The notes under the pieces: model-generated
The model's input: only the letters and a program-made list of their open reading frames with translations
What the model was told of the DNA's origin: nothing
Databases searched by the model: none
Shown here: in pieces, positions 1 through 10,749 of the stretch
Numbering within the stretch: position 1 is the stretch's first letter
Layout of the letters: each line of letters opens with the position of its first letter
Origin: Pectobacterium aroidearum
GTDB lineage: Bacteria; Pseudomonadota; Gammaproteobacteria; Enterobacterales; Enterobacteriaceae
Direction of reading: 5' to 3'
Length of the DNA stretch: 64,000 nt
NCBI RefSeq assembly: GCF_041228105.1
Contig: NZ_CP166097.1
Span: 4,402,001 to 4,466,000 of the forward strand
Program-made: the position numbers and the translations under genes

Positions 1-1072
1 TCGGCGCGATATGCGATTTCCAGTTCACGATAAACGGAACACGCTGCCCCCCTTCAAATACAGTACTTTTACCCGAACGCAGCGGCAGCGCCGAACCAGC
101 CAAACCGTCTTTGTCATACTGCAACCACGGGCCGTTGTCGGACGTAAAAATCACGATGGTGTTTTCCGCCAAGTTGCTCGCTTCCAGCGCCTGATAGATC
201 TGCCCCACCGACCAGTCGATCTCCAGCATCACATCACCGTAAGGGTTATGCCCTTTGCCTTTAAATTCCGGCGAGGTAAACAACGGTACGTGAGTCTGCG
301 GGTAAGCCATGTACATAAAGAACGGCTTATCTTTATTGTCGGCAATATACTGCACCGCCTTGTTCGTCACATCCTTGGTAAAACTGGCCTGCTGGAAGCC
401 CTGCGGTACGGCGTAATCGACCTGCTTTCCGTTGTCTTTATAGGAGTGATAAAGCGGCACGTTCCAGTATTCCTGCTTCGGTGAGCGGTTGATCTCTTCC
501 ATTTTGCTCAGCAGTTCACGCCTTTTCGGATCGCTGCTTGCCAGACGATTCATCTCCACCTGATCGACAACGGTGCTGAAGCGATCGTTGCTGGTCGGGA
601 TCCCATACCACTCATCAAAACCGTGGCGTGTCGGGAACGCGTTCGACTGCGTCCCTAAGTGCCATTTGCCGTACATGATGGTGCGATACCCGTTGTGCTG
701 GAGTGATTCCGCTATGCTGACTTCATCATCGGGGAAACCATCAGGATCTTCATCCAGGAACACGCCGGGGATTTTCGTGCCGTATAGCCCCGTTTTAGTT
801 TCGACGCGGCCCGTCATCAATCCGCCGCGGCTGGGGGAAGAGATCGCTGACGAGACATAAAAATTGGTCCAGCGCTGTCCCGTTGCTGCTAGTTTATCCA
901 GATGAGGCGTCGGCGTTTTCGCGCCCTGTACCGACATATCGGCCCAGCCCATATCATCGGTAAACAGGATGATCACATTCGGTTTCGTTTGCGCCGCCGC
1001 AGCGGTGTGCCACAGCGTTGGCCCAGCCAGCAACGCCGTCGCGATAGAGAGTGCCATGACATGTTTCTTCAT
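1..1072 (-). CDS. Secreted sulfatase, serine type (C-terminus beyond window)
   Basis: Sulfatase-family hydrolase expected to remove sulfate from a small sulfate ester in the periplasm. The ATG at 1072 gives a signal peptide (MKKHVMALSIATALLAG) and then the metal-binding start of the fold (NVIILFTDDMGW). The modification motif is S78-S-P-S-R82, followed by GGLMTGR. The residue converted to formylglycine is therefore serine, so a radical-SAM anaerobic maturase (anSME/AslB type) would be needed; none is in the window. Further family blocks are visible (MYGKWHLG, TSDNG). The gene runs off the left edge, so about 357 N-terminal codons are seen. It lies downstream of a second sulfatase and a PTS gene on the same strand, separated from them by a leader hairpin at 1115-1165 that may control read-through. 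The substrate is unknown. Confidence 0.85.
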   Translation of the reverse strand, partial: MKKHVMALSIATALLAGPTLWHTAAAAQTKPNVIILFTDDMGWADMSVQGAKTPTPHLDKLAATGQRWTNFYVSSAISSPSRGGLMTGRVETKTGLYGTKIPGVFLDEDPDGFPDDEVSIAESLQHNGYRTIMYGKWHLGTQSNAFPTRHGFDEWYGIPTSNDRFSTVVDQVEMNRLASSDPKRRELLSKMEEINRSPKQEYWNVPLYHSYKDNGKQVDYAVPQGFQQASFTKDVTNKAVQYIADNKDKPFFMYMAYPQTHVPLFTSPEFKGKGHNPYGDVMLEIDWSVGQIYQALEASNLAENTIVIFTSDNGPWLQYDKDGLAGSALPLRSGKSTVFEGGQRVPFIVNWKSHIAP

Positions 1073-1114
1073 TATGTTTCATCCCCAGAGTGTTGTTTTC
1101 GTTTTTCTCAAGGC

Positions 1115-1165
1115 AAAAAAAAACCTGATCGCCAAACGACACAACGGCCGCTTGCCAATCAGGTT
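1115..1165 (-). terminator. Leader/intercistronic terminator before the sulfatase gene
   Basis: Read on the minus strand, an 8-bp stem (AACCTGAT/ATCAGGTT), an inner stem AAGCGGC/GTCGTTT and then a T-run form an intrinsic terminator about 45 nt upstream of the sulfatase start at 1072. A terminator inside the leader suggests attenuation rather than simple operon end. The segment just upstream (1162-1185) has weak similarity to the BglG-type RAT antiterminator sequence and overlaps the base of the stem. Confidence 0.65.
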
Positions 1166-1290
1166 TCACCCATGAATAACATTCTCTACGTCATGCTTCA
1201 TGGTCATGTCCTGAAGGTAGTTTTACTCACTTTCTGAACTGCATACAAACAACATAATCAAGGTATGTGAACAAATTCACATACCGATTT

Positions 1291-3021
1291 TTACGGCTGA
1301 ATGGACAACGCGCCGACCGGGCTTTCCTGCCAACCATAGCGAATCGCCTTGAATTGCAGCTGCGATGCACTCTTCAGCGGCGTGATACTGCCCGTATACA
1401 GCTCCCACTCTTTGCCATCCCAACTGTAGCCAATCGAGGCATCCTGCGTGCGGTTAGCCAGATAAATTTTGTTGCTGACCGCATCCCACTGCGCCACTGG
1501 CGTCAGCGTGGCGCGCTGCTTACCCTGCTCATCCAGCAAATCCGCCACCATCTGATCTTCCACGATCAAATTCATGTCGTTCGCCCTGTTACGCCAGCGA
1601 TCCATCTCTTCACGCATCCGTACCAGCACGGCATTTTGGGCAGGTTCTGCCGCCAGATTATGCAACTGCAAGGGATCGCGTCGTAGATCGTAGAGCTCTT
1701 CTGCTGGACGATCGTCAAACCAGCTTTGCTGATCGGCACTCAGCTGATGCTGTTCATGCGCTGCATTCAAATCCTTCATCGATCCGAGCGCGTTACGGAA
1801 AGCAATGCCGATCCCTCCCGGCGTGGTCGCCAGATTACGCACATATTGATAGTCACGATCCCGAACAAAATAGGCGCGCATATCGTATTCATCCATCCGC
1901 CCTCGCACGCCATAGACAAACTGGCGCTGCGGCGCGAAATCCTGTGCCAGACTGATACCACGCATATAGTCAGGTTGTTTGATATCGGCAAACCCCAGAA
2001 TGGTTGGTGCCAGATCTTCGAACGACACAAGCCGGTCATTCATACTCCCCTCCGCCAACCAGCCAGCCGGACGATATTTCTCAGGGATATGCACGATTAG
2101 CGGGACATGGGTGCCAGAGTCGTAGCCCTCACGCTTGTGACGCGGGATCCCATCACCGTTATCAGCCGTAAATATGACGATGGTGTTATCCCACAGCCCG
2201 TCCTTTTTCAGCCCATCCAGCAGCTTACCGACCTGCATATCCATAATGTGAATATTGTCATAATGCTGCGCCAGCTCCCGCCGGGTTTGTGGCGTATCCC
2301 TCAGATAGGGTTCCAGTATCAGATTTTGTGGATCCGTTGGCGTATAAGGGTACTGCTGTCGGAAGGTATCCCACTGTTTGACAAAGCGCGATTGGCCCGC
2401 AGGGTGGTTTTCCGCCGTGAAAAGCGCCGATTCATGCGTAATCTGCGGGTTAAAATTCATGAAGAACGGCTTGCCCTTCAGATCATAATTACGCCAGGCC
2501 AGCTGAATATGCAGATCGTCCATGCTGCTGTACTCCCCGTGGCGCGTCCACAGGGTGAAAGGGCCGACATCGGCATGGCCTTTCGTAAACTGGTAATCCG
2601 TCTTGGTATCGTTATAGGTAAAGTAACCACTGCGGCGCAGCAGTTCGGGGTAACCTTTCACATAAGAAGGCGGCACGCCTAAATAGCCGCCTGCTGGTCG
2701 GGTCGCCGTACGCATGTGCTGCAACCCGGTGGTATGTTGAAACATGCCGGTAATCAGCCCAGCTCGCGACGGCGCGGATACGCCTGCCATCGTGAAGGCT
2801 TGTGTAAAGACAACGGACTCTTTTGCCAACGCATCCAGATTCGGCGTTCGCGCCTGTGTATCTCCGTATGCACCCAAGCGGGGATTCATATCCTCCGCCA
2901 CAATCAGCACCACGTTCGGACGTGGGCTGGCGATTTGGGCAGAAAAATCGGCACTTATCGCCTGACCGGGCAGCGCTAACGCAGCCACGACGGCGGCAAC
3001 CAGAGGTATTTTTTTCATCAT
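1291..3021 (-). CDS. Secreted sulfatase, serine type (576 aa)
   Basis: Sulfatase with an N-terminal signal peptide (about residues 1-24, ending QAISA-D), hence probably periplasmic. The N-terminal metal site block is NVVLIVAEDMN (about 36-46). The catalytic motif is S82-A-P-S-R86 followed by AGLITG, again the serine form that needs an anSME-type maturase. A later block, FTADNGDG, supplies further metal ligands. The start at 3021 has a GAGGA ribosome site 7 nt upstream; an adjacent second ATG is possible. The gene follows the PTS permease by 56 nt on the same strand and was probably transcribed with it. Both sulfatases with one sugar permease suggest use of a sulfated glycoside, but the substrate cannot be read from sequence. 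It differs clearly from the neighbouring sulfatase, so this is not a recent duplication. Confidence 0.85.
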   Translation of the reverse strand: MMKKIPLVAAVVAALALPGQAISADFSAQIASPRPNVVLIVAEDMNPRLGAYGDTQARTPNLDALAKESVVFTQAFTMAGVSAPSRAGLITGMFQHTTGLQHMRTATRPAGGYLGVPPSYVKGYPELLRRSGYFTYNDTKTDYQFTKGHADVGPFTLWTRHGEYSSMDDLHIQLAWRNYDLKGKPFFMNFNPQITHESALFTAENHPAGQSRFVKQWDTFRQQYPYTPTDPQNLILEPYLRDTPQTRRELAQHYDNIHIMDMQVGKLLDGLKKDGLWDNTIVIFTADNGDGIPRHKREGYDSGTHVPLIVHIPEKYRPAGWLAEGSMNDRLVSFEDLAPTILGFADIKQPDYMRGISLAQDFAPQRQFVYGVRGRMDEYDMRAYFVRDRDYQYVRNLATTPGGIGIAFRNALGSMKDLNAAHEQHQLSADQQSWFDDRPAEELYDLRRDPLQLHNLAAEPAQNAVLVRMREEMDRWRNRANDMNLIVEDQMVADLLDEQGKQRATLTPVAQWDAVSNKIYLANRTQDASIGYSWDGKEWELYTGSITPLKSASQLQFKAIRYGWQESPVGALSIQP

Positions 3022-3077
3022 TTATGCTTCCTCAGACGTTCTGACGTCACTCGCCAGGAAAACCCGCGCATCACGGG

Positions 3078-5006
3078 TTACGCCAGCGCGATAATCGTAT
3101 CGCCGACCCTCAACTGACGAGCGGAGCCCGGACTGAATAAGTGGTACTCATCCGCATTCGTCACCACCATCGGCGTCACCGTGTCGTAGCCTGCCTGCTT
3201 GATTGCTTCCAGATCGAACTCCAGCAGCAACTGGCCTTTTTGCACCTTGTCACCTTCTGCAACATGCATCTGATAATGCTGGCCTTCCAACTGCACCGTA
3301 TTGATCCCGACATGAATCAGAATTTCCGCACCGTTCTGCGAAAGAATGCCGACGGCATGGCCGCTGCTGAACGTTCTGGCAATCACGCCGTCCACCGGTG
3401 AATAGATGCGCCCTTCTTCCGGCAGAATAGCAACGCCCTGCCCCACCACGCCGGAAGAGAACACCTTATCGTCCACGTCTTCCAGCAAGATCAGTTCGCC
3501 TTTTACCGGCGATCCCAGCTGTTCCGCCGTCGCTGGCGCGTCTTTTAGCGGTTGGGCAGGTGGCACAGCATTGGCTGGCTGGCGTGATACTGGCGCAGCG
3601 GGTGTCGCAGAAGTTGATGATGAATGTGTGGGCGCTGACGTGTTCTCAACCGGCGGCGTTGGATCGTCAAATCCCACAATAACCGTCAGTACAAAACTCG
3701 CGGCGAAGGCGACAGCACAGCCGATGAGGAACCCGACAAAGCCTTCTCCGTAGAAGATCGGCAGCGTCAGTAACCCAGGCATCCCCATAGAAACCGCCGA
3801 GCTTTTCGCATAGCCGACGATAGCGCCCCCGATGGCAGCAGCGATCACCGCGCAGATAAACGGTTTCTTCAGCTTCAGCGTAACCCCATAAACACCGGGT
3901 TCCGTGATGCCAAACAGCGACGCGATAAAGGTACTGCCTGCCAACGCTTTGAGCTTTTTATCTTTGGTACGCACCATCACGCCCAGCAGTGCGCCAGACT
4001 GGGCAAAGACCGACGGGCTGGAGGCGGCTTTAAGGTAGCTGTGCCCCATGACGGAGAGATCGTTGATGAACACGGTCACAAAGCCCCAGTGAACGCCAAA
4101 TATCACTAAGACCTGCCATGACGCCGCCATCAGCGCGCCCGCAATAATCGGGTTGAATTCATAGATACTGACGAATACCGACGCAATGAGCTTACTGGCC
4201 GAAATCCCAATCGGCCCGATGGTCATCAGCGTTAGCGGCACCATCAGTAGCAGCAGGAAAAACGGCGTCAGGATATTACGCACGCTTTCGTGAATATGGC
4301 GATTCAGGAAACGCTCGATATACGACATCAGCCACACGCTGAAGATAATCGGGATCACCGAGGCAGTGTATTTCATCATCACCACAGGCAGGCCGAAGAA
4401 CGTCACAGGCTGCCCGGCATCAAATAAACCCTGAATCGTCGGGTAAACCAGCGCACCGGCAATCGACACCGCCACAAAAATATTGGTTTCAAATTTACGC
4501 GCAGCGGTAATCGCCAACAGCATCGGCAAAAAATAGAACAGGCTGTCGGACGCCGCATGCAGGATGACATAGGTACTTTCTTTGGTATTCAGCCACCCGA
4601 GCGCCAGGACAATAGCCAGCGCCCCTTTCAGCACCCCCGCTGCCGCCATCGCGCCCAACAAGGGGGTAAAGATCCCGGCAACCAGATCGATCAATCGTCC
4701 CATGGCAGAGGTCGATTGCTCACTTTCCGCAGTCTGGCGTTTCCCGTCGCCGTCCTCCAGCAGCTTGGAGATCGAACCAAAAGCGCGATACACCTCCGGC
4801 ACTCGGTTCCCGATCACCACCTGCAATTGCCCTGAAGCATTGATGACCGTAATGACGCCTTCCAACGCCTCAAGCGCAGCCACATCCACTTTACCGTGAT
4901 CAACAATCTTAAAGCGCAAGCGTGTTGCACAATGCACCAGAGTCGAAACGTTCGTTTCCCCTCCGACCAACCTCAGAATATTTTCAGCGAGCACTTTGCT
5001 ATTCAT
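3078..5006 (-). CDS. PTS beta-glucoside-type permease EIIBCA
   Basis: Phosphotransferase-system permease that imports and phosphorylates a sugar, BglF-like in architecture. EIIB is at the N-terminus with the phosphorylated cysteine C26 (LVHCATRLRF). The EIIC membrane domain spans about residues 110-460. A Pro/Ala/Ser-rich linker follows at about 470-510, then EIIA with the phospho-histidine H565 (ILIHVGINT). The open frame extends upstream to 5192, but that extension crosses a strong terminator at 5091-5140. The ATG at 5006, which begins with EIIB residues MNSKVLAEN, is therefore the credible start (642 aa). The leader terminator and overlapping RAT-like sequence indicate control by a BglG-family antiterminator, which is not in this window. 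The sugar is unknown; the sulfatases downstream suggest a sulfated or aryl-linked glycoside. Confidence 0.9.
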   Translation of the reverse strand: MNSKVLAENILRLVGGETNVSTLVHCATRLRFKIVDHGKVDVAALEALEGVITVINASGQLQVVIGNRVPEVYRAFGSISKLLEDGDGKRQTAESEQSTSAMGRLIDLVAGIFTPLLGAMAAAGVLKGALAIVLALGWLNTKESTYVILHAASDSLFYFLPMLLAITAARKFETNIFVAVSIAGALVYPTIQGLFDAGQPVTFFGLPVVMMKYTASVIPIIFSVWLMSYIERFLNRHIHESVRNILTPFFLLLLMVPLTLMTIGPIGISASKLIASVFVSIYEFNPIIAGALMAASWQVLVIFGVHWGFVTVFINDLSVMGHSYLKAASSPSVFAQSGALLGVMVRTKDKKLKALAGSTFIASLFGITEPGVYGVTLKLKKPFICAVIAAAIGGAIVGYAKSSAVSMGMPGLLTLPIFYGEGFVGFLIGCAVAFAASFVLTVIVGFDDPTPPVENTSAPTHSSSTSATPAAPVSRQPANAVPPAQPLKDAPATAEQLGSPVKGELILLEDVDDKVFSSGVVGQGVAILPEEGRIYSPVDGVIARTFSSGHAVGILSQNGAEILIHVGINTVQLEGQHYQMHVAEGDKVQKGQLLLEFDLEAIKQAGYDTVTPMVVTNADEYHLFSPGSARQLRVGDTIIALA

Positions 5007-5090
5007 AATGACTTCCCGTTTCGTCAATGGCTGCAACTGCCTAATACACGTCATCCCGCTTGTTGTCCGCTGGCCAGCTGGAAAATAAGC

Positions 5091-5140
5091 AAAAAAAAAC
5101 CTGGATAAAGCAGCGTGCGGTATACGCTGCTTTATCCAGG
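5091..5140 (-). terminator. Leader terminator of the PTS operon
   Basis: On the minus strand a long, nearly perfect stem (CCTGGATAAAGCAGCGT and its complement) is followed by nine T residues. It ends about 85 nt before the PTS start at 5006. Its position in the leader makes it an attenuator, and it also shows that the longer upstream reading frame is not the real start. Confidence 0.85.
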
Positions 5141-5168
5141 TCTCGCCCAGAAACTTCTGGTGACGTCC
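5139..5168 (-). promoter_or_regulatory. RAT-like antiterminator site (BglG/SacY family)
   Basis: The 30-nt minus-strand segment begins GGACGTCACC and ends GGGCGAGACC, with an internal CCAGA/TCTGG stem. Spacing and end bases match the ribonucleic antiterminator of the bgl operon as I remember it (begins GGATTGTTAC, ends GGCAAAACC). It overlaps the first bases of the leader terminator stem, as required for mutually exclusive folding. The assignment rests on pattern matching by eye. Confidence 0.6.
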
Positions 5169-5284
5169 TTTGCTGTTTTCTAACAAGTTCACGCGGAGAA
5201 AGCTATCTCTACGTTTTATTCTGTGAAAACAGTCACTAAATTTCTACCCATCAGGCGAAGTCACCCAGCCTACAGTACCGTAAA

Positions 5285-5313
5285 AACGAAATAGCGCTTC
5301 TCAGAAGAAGCGC
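5285..5313 (-). terminator. Terminator after the DUF305 gene
   Basis: GCGCTTCT and AGAAGCGC form an 8-bp stem with a 4-nt loop. On the minus strand it is followed by a T-rich tail (TATTTCGTTTTTA), 12 nt after the DUF305 stop codon. Confidence 0.7.
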
Positions 5314-5324
5314 CATCGGCAATG

Positions 5325-5687
5325 TTACTGCTTGCCTTGCTTCTTCAGCCAGGCTTCCATTTGGTCGATCTCCGGCTGCTGAGCTTTAATAATCTCTTCT
5401 GCCAGCTTGCGCAATTCCGGGTCTTTACCGTATTGCAATTCCGTCTTCGCCATATCAATCGCGCCGCGGTGATGCGCAATCATCCCTTTGGCAAAGGCAA
5501 TATCAGGGTCGCTGGACTGTAACCCTTCCATCATCTCGGTATGCATTGCATCCATCCCTTTCATATACGCCTGTTGGGATGACGCTTCGCTCGCTGAACC
5601 ATGGCCGCTATGCGCGCTGTCAGCGGCAAACGAGAGAAACGGAACCAGCAAGGCCGCCGTTAATAACAAATGGACTTTCTTCATCAC
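5325..5687 (-). CDS. DUF305 periplasmic protein
   Basis: A 120-aa secreted protein with a signal peptide (about residues 1-21, LLVPFLSFAA). It then has a His/Met-rich stretch and a four-helix DUF305-type core: YMKGMDAMHTEMM, then AKGMIAHHRGAIDMA, then IIKAQQPEIDQM. Members of this family have been tied to copper or other metal tolerance, but the precise role is not established. The conserved H-H pair and Met residues would suit metal binding. It stands alone, with its own terminator downstream. Confidence 0.8.
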   Translation of the reverse strand: MMKKVHLLLTAALLVPFLSFAADSAHSGHGSASEASSQQAYMKGMDAMHTEMMEGLQSSDPDIAFAKGMIAHHRGAIDMAKTELQYGKDPELRKLAEEIIKAQQPEIDQMEAWLKKQGKQ

Positions 5688-5755
5688 AACCTCTCAATCA
5701 GTCACAGGACTTTTTGAGGGTAGACGTTCCAGTAAGGGGAAGGTCAAGAGAGGAT

Positions 5756-7225
5756 TCAGATATCTTCGACCAAACGCAGACACACACGATTACGCCCCTG
5801 CGCTTTCGCTTTGTAGAGCTGCTCATCTGCCAGCCCGATCAAATCGTAAGTGTTGCCGCCTTCATACTGGGGAAACGTGACCACGCCGATGCTGGTCGTA
5901 AAACGGATTTCCCGACCATCGGACAGCACAAGCGGCGTGGATTCCGTCAGATGCCGTAGGGTTTCAGCCATCGCTGCGGATTGTTCAGCCGTCAGATCAT
6001 AAGCCGCAATAACGAATTCCTCCCCACCCCAGCGGCAAAGAATGTCGCTCGGCCGAATATTCGCGCTCAGCATACGGGCAAAACTGGCGATCAATTCATC
6101 CCCGCTGGCATGACCGTAGGTATCGTTGACCTGCTTAAAATAATCAATATCCAGAAATAACAGCGTTAGCTGACGCTTTCTCTTATTCATTAGCAAGCCC
6201 TGCCTCCCATTCAACATGCTAAGGAAAGCGCGACGATTGAAGGTATTCGTGAGTGCATCCTTCAGGCTGTTGCTTTCGATGATTTTAATCAGTCGTCGGT
6301 TCATCGAAACAAAATGAGAGACGCTTAACATCGCCATAATTAACATCGCGATGTTCAGTCGTGCGGTCGTGAGAAACGAATTAATGTACGCCTCAGAGTT
6401 TGAATTGATGAGTATACCGACTTGATTAATATAGAGATAATTCAGTATTACGCCCGTAATCGCACAGAGCAACGACATGATCGGGAAAGAGTAATTGAAT
6501 GCACACAGCGTGAGCGGAATAACAGACAGCGTAATCAGGCTCGCGTCCTGAAAAAACAGGCTCACCAATAAGAAAATGATGAAGACCAGAAAGGGAAAAA
6601 TATTCTCTCTGATGTGCTTAGGACAAAGAGGAATATTCCGCAGCGCCCGCAGGATATCTTTACCGCGCAGGAAAAAGAACGCGAGAATAATACCGGTTCC
6701 CAGTTGTTCACTGAACCAGTCCATAAACTCGGCATAGCGGTTCCCCGTATCGTAGACATACGCATAAACCCCATACGCCACGCCGGATGAGAACGCACCG
6801 ACAAACGTCGAAGCGAAAATAATATAGACGTAATATTTGCTGAATTTTTCAAATGTCGACCACTTACCGGTAAACCGACACATCAGGCAAAAGGCGCACC
6901 AGGCCGTTACCACAAAGACCATATTGCACAAACATAACAGCACTTTGGTTTTTAACGGTGAGTTATTGTCCATCCACAGCGCCGCCGATAGCATCGCCAC
7001 ATAACTCACTAAAAAACCGATACCGATAGACAGTGTTTTACCTTTTATCGTCCCGTTTCTGGCTCTGAAACTAATCATGAGACAAAAAACCAGAATATTG
7101 GCGGGCCAAAACAGCGACAGCTCATCCAGTACCCGAAACCGAAATCCCAGACAGCTCACGATGAAAGTGGTCAAGAACAGAAACGGCATGAATTTTATAG
7201 TTTTCAACGTCAAATCGTTATTCAT
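5756..7225 (-). CDS. Membrane-anchored diguanylate cyclase (GGDEF)
   Basis: Enzyme making cyclic di-GMP from two GTP. The first 300 or so residues contain roughly eight hydrophobic segments resembling a MASE1-type sensor. The C-terminal GGDEF domain (about 330-485) has an intact active site, GGEEF at residues 400-404. The RPSD inhibitory site lies five residues before it, so product inhibition is expected. The ATG at 7225 (MNNDLTLK) is preferred over the upstream one at 7285 because it has an AAAGGAC ribosome site and gives a normal N-terminus before the first membrane segment (489 aa). It is monocistronic as far as can be seen. The signal it senses is unknown. Confidence 0.88.
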   Translation of the reverse strand: MNNDLTLKTIKFMPFLFLTTFIVSCLGFRFRVLDELSLFWPANILVFCLMISFRARNGTIKGKTLSIGIGFLVSYVAMLSAALWMDNNSPLKTKVLLCLCNMVFVVTAWCAFCLMCRFTGKWSTFEKFSKYYVYIIFASTFVGAFSSGVAYGVYAYVYDTGNRYAEFMDWFSEQLGTGIILAFFFLRGKDILRALRNIPLCPKHIRENIFPFLVFIIFLLVSLFFQDASLITLSVIPLTLCAFNYSFPIMSLLCAITGVILNYLYINQVGILINSNSEAYINSFLTTARLNIAMLIMAMLSVSHFVSMNRRLIKIIESNSLKDALTNTFNRRAFLSMLNGRQGLLMNKRKRQLTLLFLDIDYFKQVNDTYGHASGDELIASFARMLSANIRPSDILCRWGGEEFVIAAYDLTAEQSAAMAETLRHLTESTPLVLSDGREIRFTTSIGVVTFPQYEGGNTYDLIGLADEQLYKAKAQGRNRVCLRLVEDI

Positions 7226-7328
7226 TTGTCCTTTACCGCCTGCTGTCCGATGGTTCCACCTGCTTTCTCCGCGTGAGGATAGCATTAATCATTTACCGAC
7301 TCACAGCACGATGGTTGCGGGAAAAATA

Positions 7329-7388
7329 AATAAAAAAACCACCGGACCGAGGCATTACCCATCAGGTAATACGTCGATCCGGTGGTCT
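7329..7388 (-). terminator. Terminator after the Spy-like gene
   Basis: ACCACCGGA pairs with TCCGGTGGT, with an inner ATTACC/GGTAAT stem, followed on the minus strand by a run of T residues. It lies about 40 nt after the stop of the Spy-like gene. Confidence 0.8.
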
Positions 7389-7426
7389 TAGTGACTTATC
7401 GTACAGCGGGCTCTCGTGCGTACACG

Positions 7427-7915
7427 TTATTCCGCAGGGACAGGCTTACCATCCGGTCTTGGCGGTTGAGTCAGTCGTTTTTCAAAGTTGTCGTTGTACT
7501 GTTTCTTCTGTTCTGGCGTCAGAACATTGTAAATTTTGTTCTTGGTTTCCAGCCCGTTAAGCATTCTGGCCTTGTGCTCCGCGTCGGCTTTATCCAACTG
7601 CGCCTGTGCTTTTGCGGTATCAAAGGTATCTGATGCGATCAGGCTATGCATTTCACGACGGTCATCCTGCATCGCTTTGTGCATTTTCTCGCGGGACTCT
7701 TTCATGATGTCTTTGACTTGCTGCTTCTGCGCTTCTGTCAAATTCAGCTCCTTAAACATCGCATCCGGCCCCATCATGCCACGATGCTCCCGACCCTCTT
7801 TCATCATCATCTTGTGTTCCGGGCCAGGACCTTTCGATGCTTCATTAGCATGCGCGATACCTGCCGCGCCCAATGCCAAAGAAGAAGCAACCAGCATTGC
7901 AGTGAGTTTACGCAT
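7427..7915 (-). CDS. spy: Spy/CpxP-family periplasmic chaperone
   Basis: A 162-aa secreted, mainly helical protein. The signal peptide is MRKLTAMLVASSLALGAAGIAHA (written here as seen, residues 1-20 plus IHA-type cleavage region). Two LTxxQ motifs of the Spy/CpxP family follow (LTEAQKQQ and LTPEQKKQ), with a Met/His-rich N-terminal segment. Spy is an ATP-independent chaperone that holds unfolding proteins in the periplasm and is induced by the Bae and Cpx envelope-stress systems in E. coli. Length (E. coli Spy is 161 aa) and the PRPDGKP tail fit Spy better than CpxP. A strong terminator follows, so it is transcribed alone. Confidence 0.85.
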   Translation of the reverse strand: MRKLTAMLVASSLALGAAGIAHANEASKGPGPEHKMMMKEGREHRGMMGPDAMFKELNLTEAQKQQVKDIMKESREKMHKAMQDDRREMHSLIASDTFDTAKAQAQLDKADAEHKARMLNGLETKNKIYNVLTPEQKKQYNDNFEKRLTQPPRPDGKPVPAE

Positions 7916-8166
7916 ATTTCATTCCTCTCTCTGAATTGACTTATCGACGGCGGGTGCCGTGCTACGAGGGAAAGTATAGGCCCGACACCTTCAGTTAATT
8001 AGAGTAAGGGTAAATCTCTGCAAGTGTCGGCTCCACATTTGCGTCAATTATGGAGAATGAGGAGGAATTGTGTAAGGAAGCCGCAGTATTGCGTTAACCG
8101 AATTTTGTGTTAACCGACTCTGGTATTAACAGGCAACACAATAGCTAAAAAAATGCTGGTGGGTGG

Positions 8167-8463
8167 TTACCGCAGTGAACGTCTAAAGGCACTGGCTTCT
8201 TGTGCCAATGCATCAAGATGGGCATGAATGACCTTCATTTTCTGAATCAGCGGATTTCGCTCAGGCGAACTGTCCATCGAACTCAACTGCGCAGAGAGCC
8301 GCTCAATCTGCGTACAAAGGTAAGCATCACGCTCTTTCGCCTGAAGCAACTGCTGCTGGAGGGACTGATGTTCCTGCCGCCACGTCTGCTGCTGACGCTG
8401 CACGCTTTGTTCTAACGCACGCAGTGCGCTATCCAGACGATATTCCAACTCTTCCACCCGCAT
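8167..8463 (-). CDS. Small coiled-coil protein, unknown function
   Basis: A 98-aa protein that is almost entirely predicted coiled coil, with heptad-like repeats rich in Gln, Leu and Glu (about residues 3-65), a short break at SSPERNP, and a second helix. It has no signal peptide and no recognised domain. It is divergent from fadH, with about 215 nt between them. I do not recognise a named family, and no function is proposed. Real coding is supported by the uninterrupted, compositionally consistent frame and its placement, but not by homology. Confidence 0.6.
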   Translation of the reverse strand: MRVEELEYRLDSALRALEQSVQRQQQTWRQEHQSLQQQLLQAKERDAYLCTQIERLSAQLSSMDSSPERNPLIQKMKVIHAHLDALAQEASAFRRSLR

Positions 8464-8630
8464 AACGATACCTTTGCCCGATAAACCCGCGGATTATAAT
8501 GTCACACGCCCCCGACAACAAACACTCCGGCGCACGATCCCTTGCCTGCTTCGGCTTTCCCCCAATATTCGCAATGACATCAATCACAATAAATACACAT
8601 AAATTTCACAACTCACTCAATTACAGCTAG

Positions 8631-10733
<2,103 letters not shown>

Positions 10734-10749
10734 TGTAGGCAACGTGGGT

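Noticed and set aside
5007..5192. N-terminal extension of the PTS gene
   Set aside because: It would be translated through a strong leader terminator and lies before the EIIB domain.
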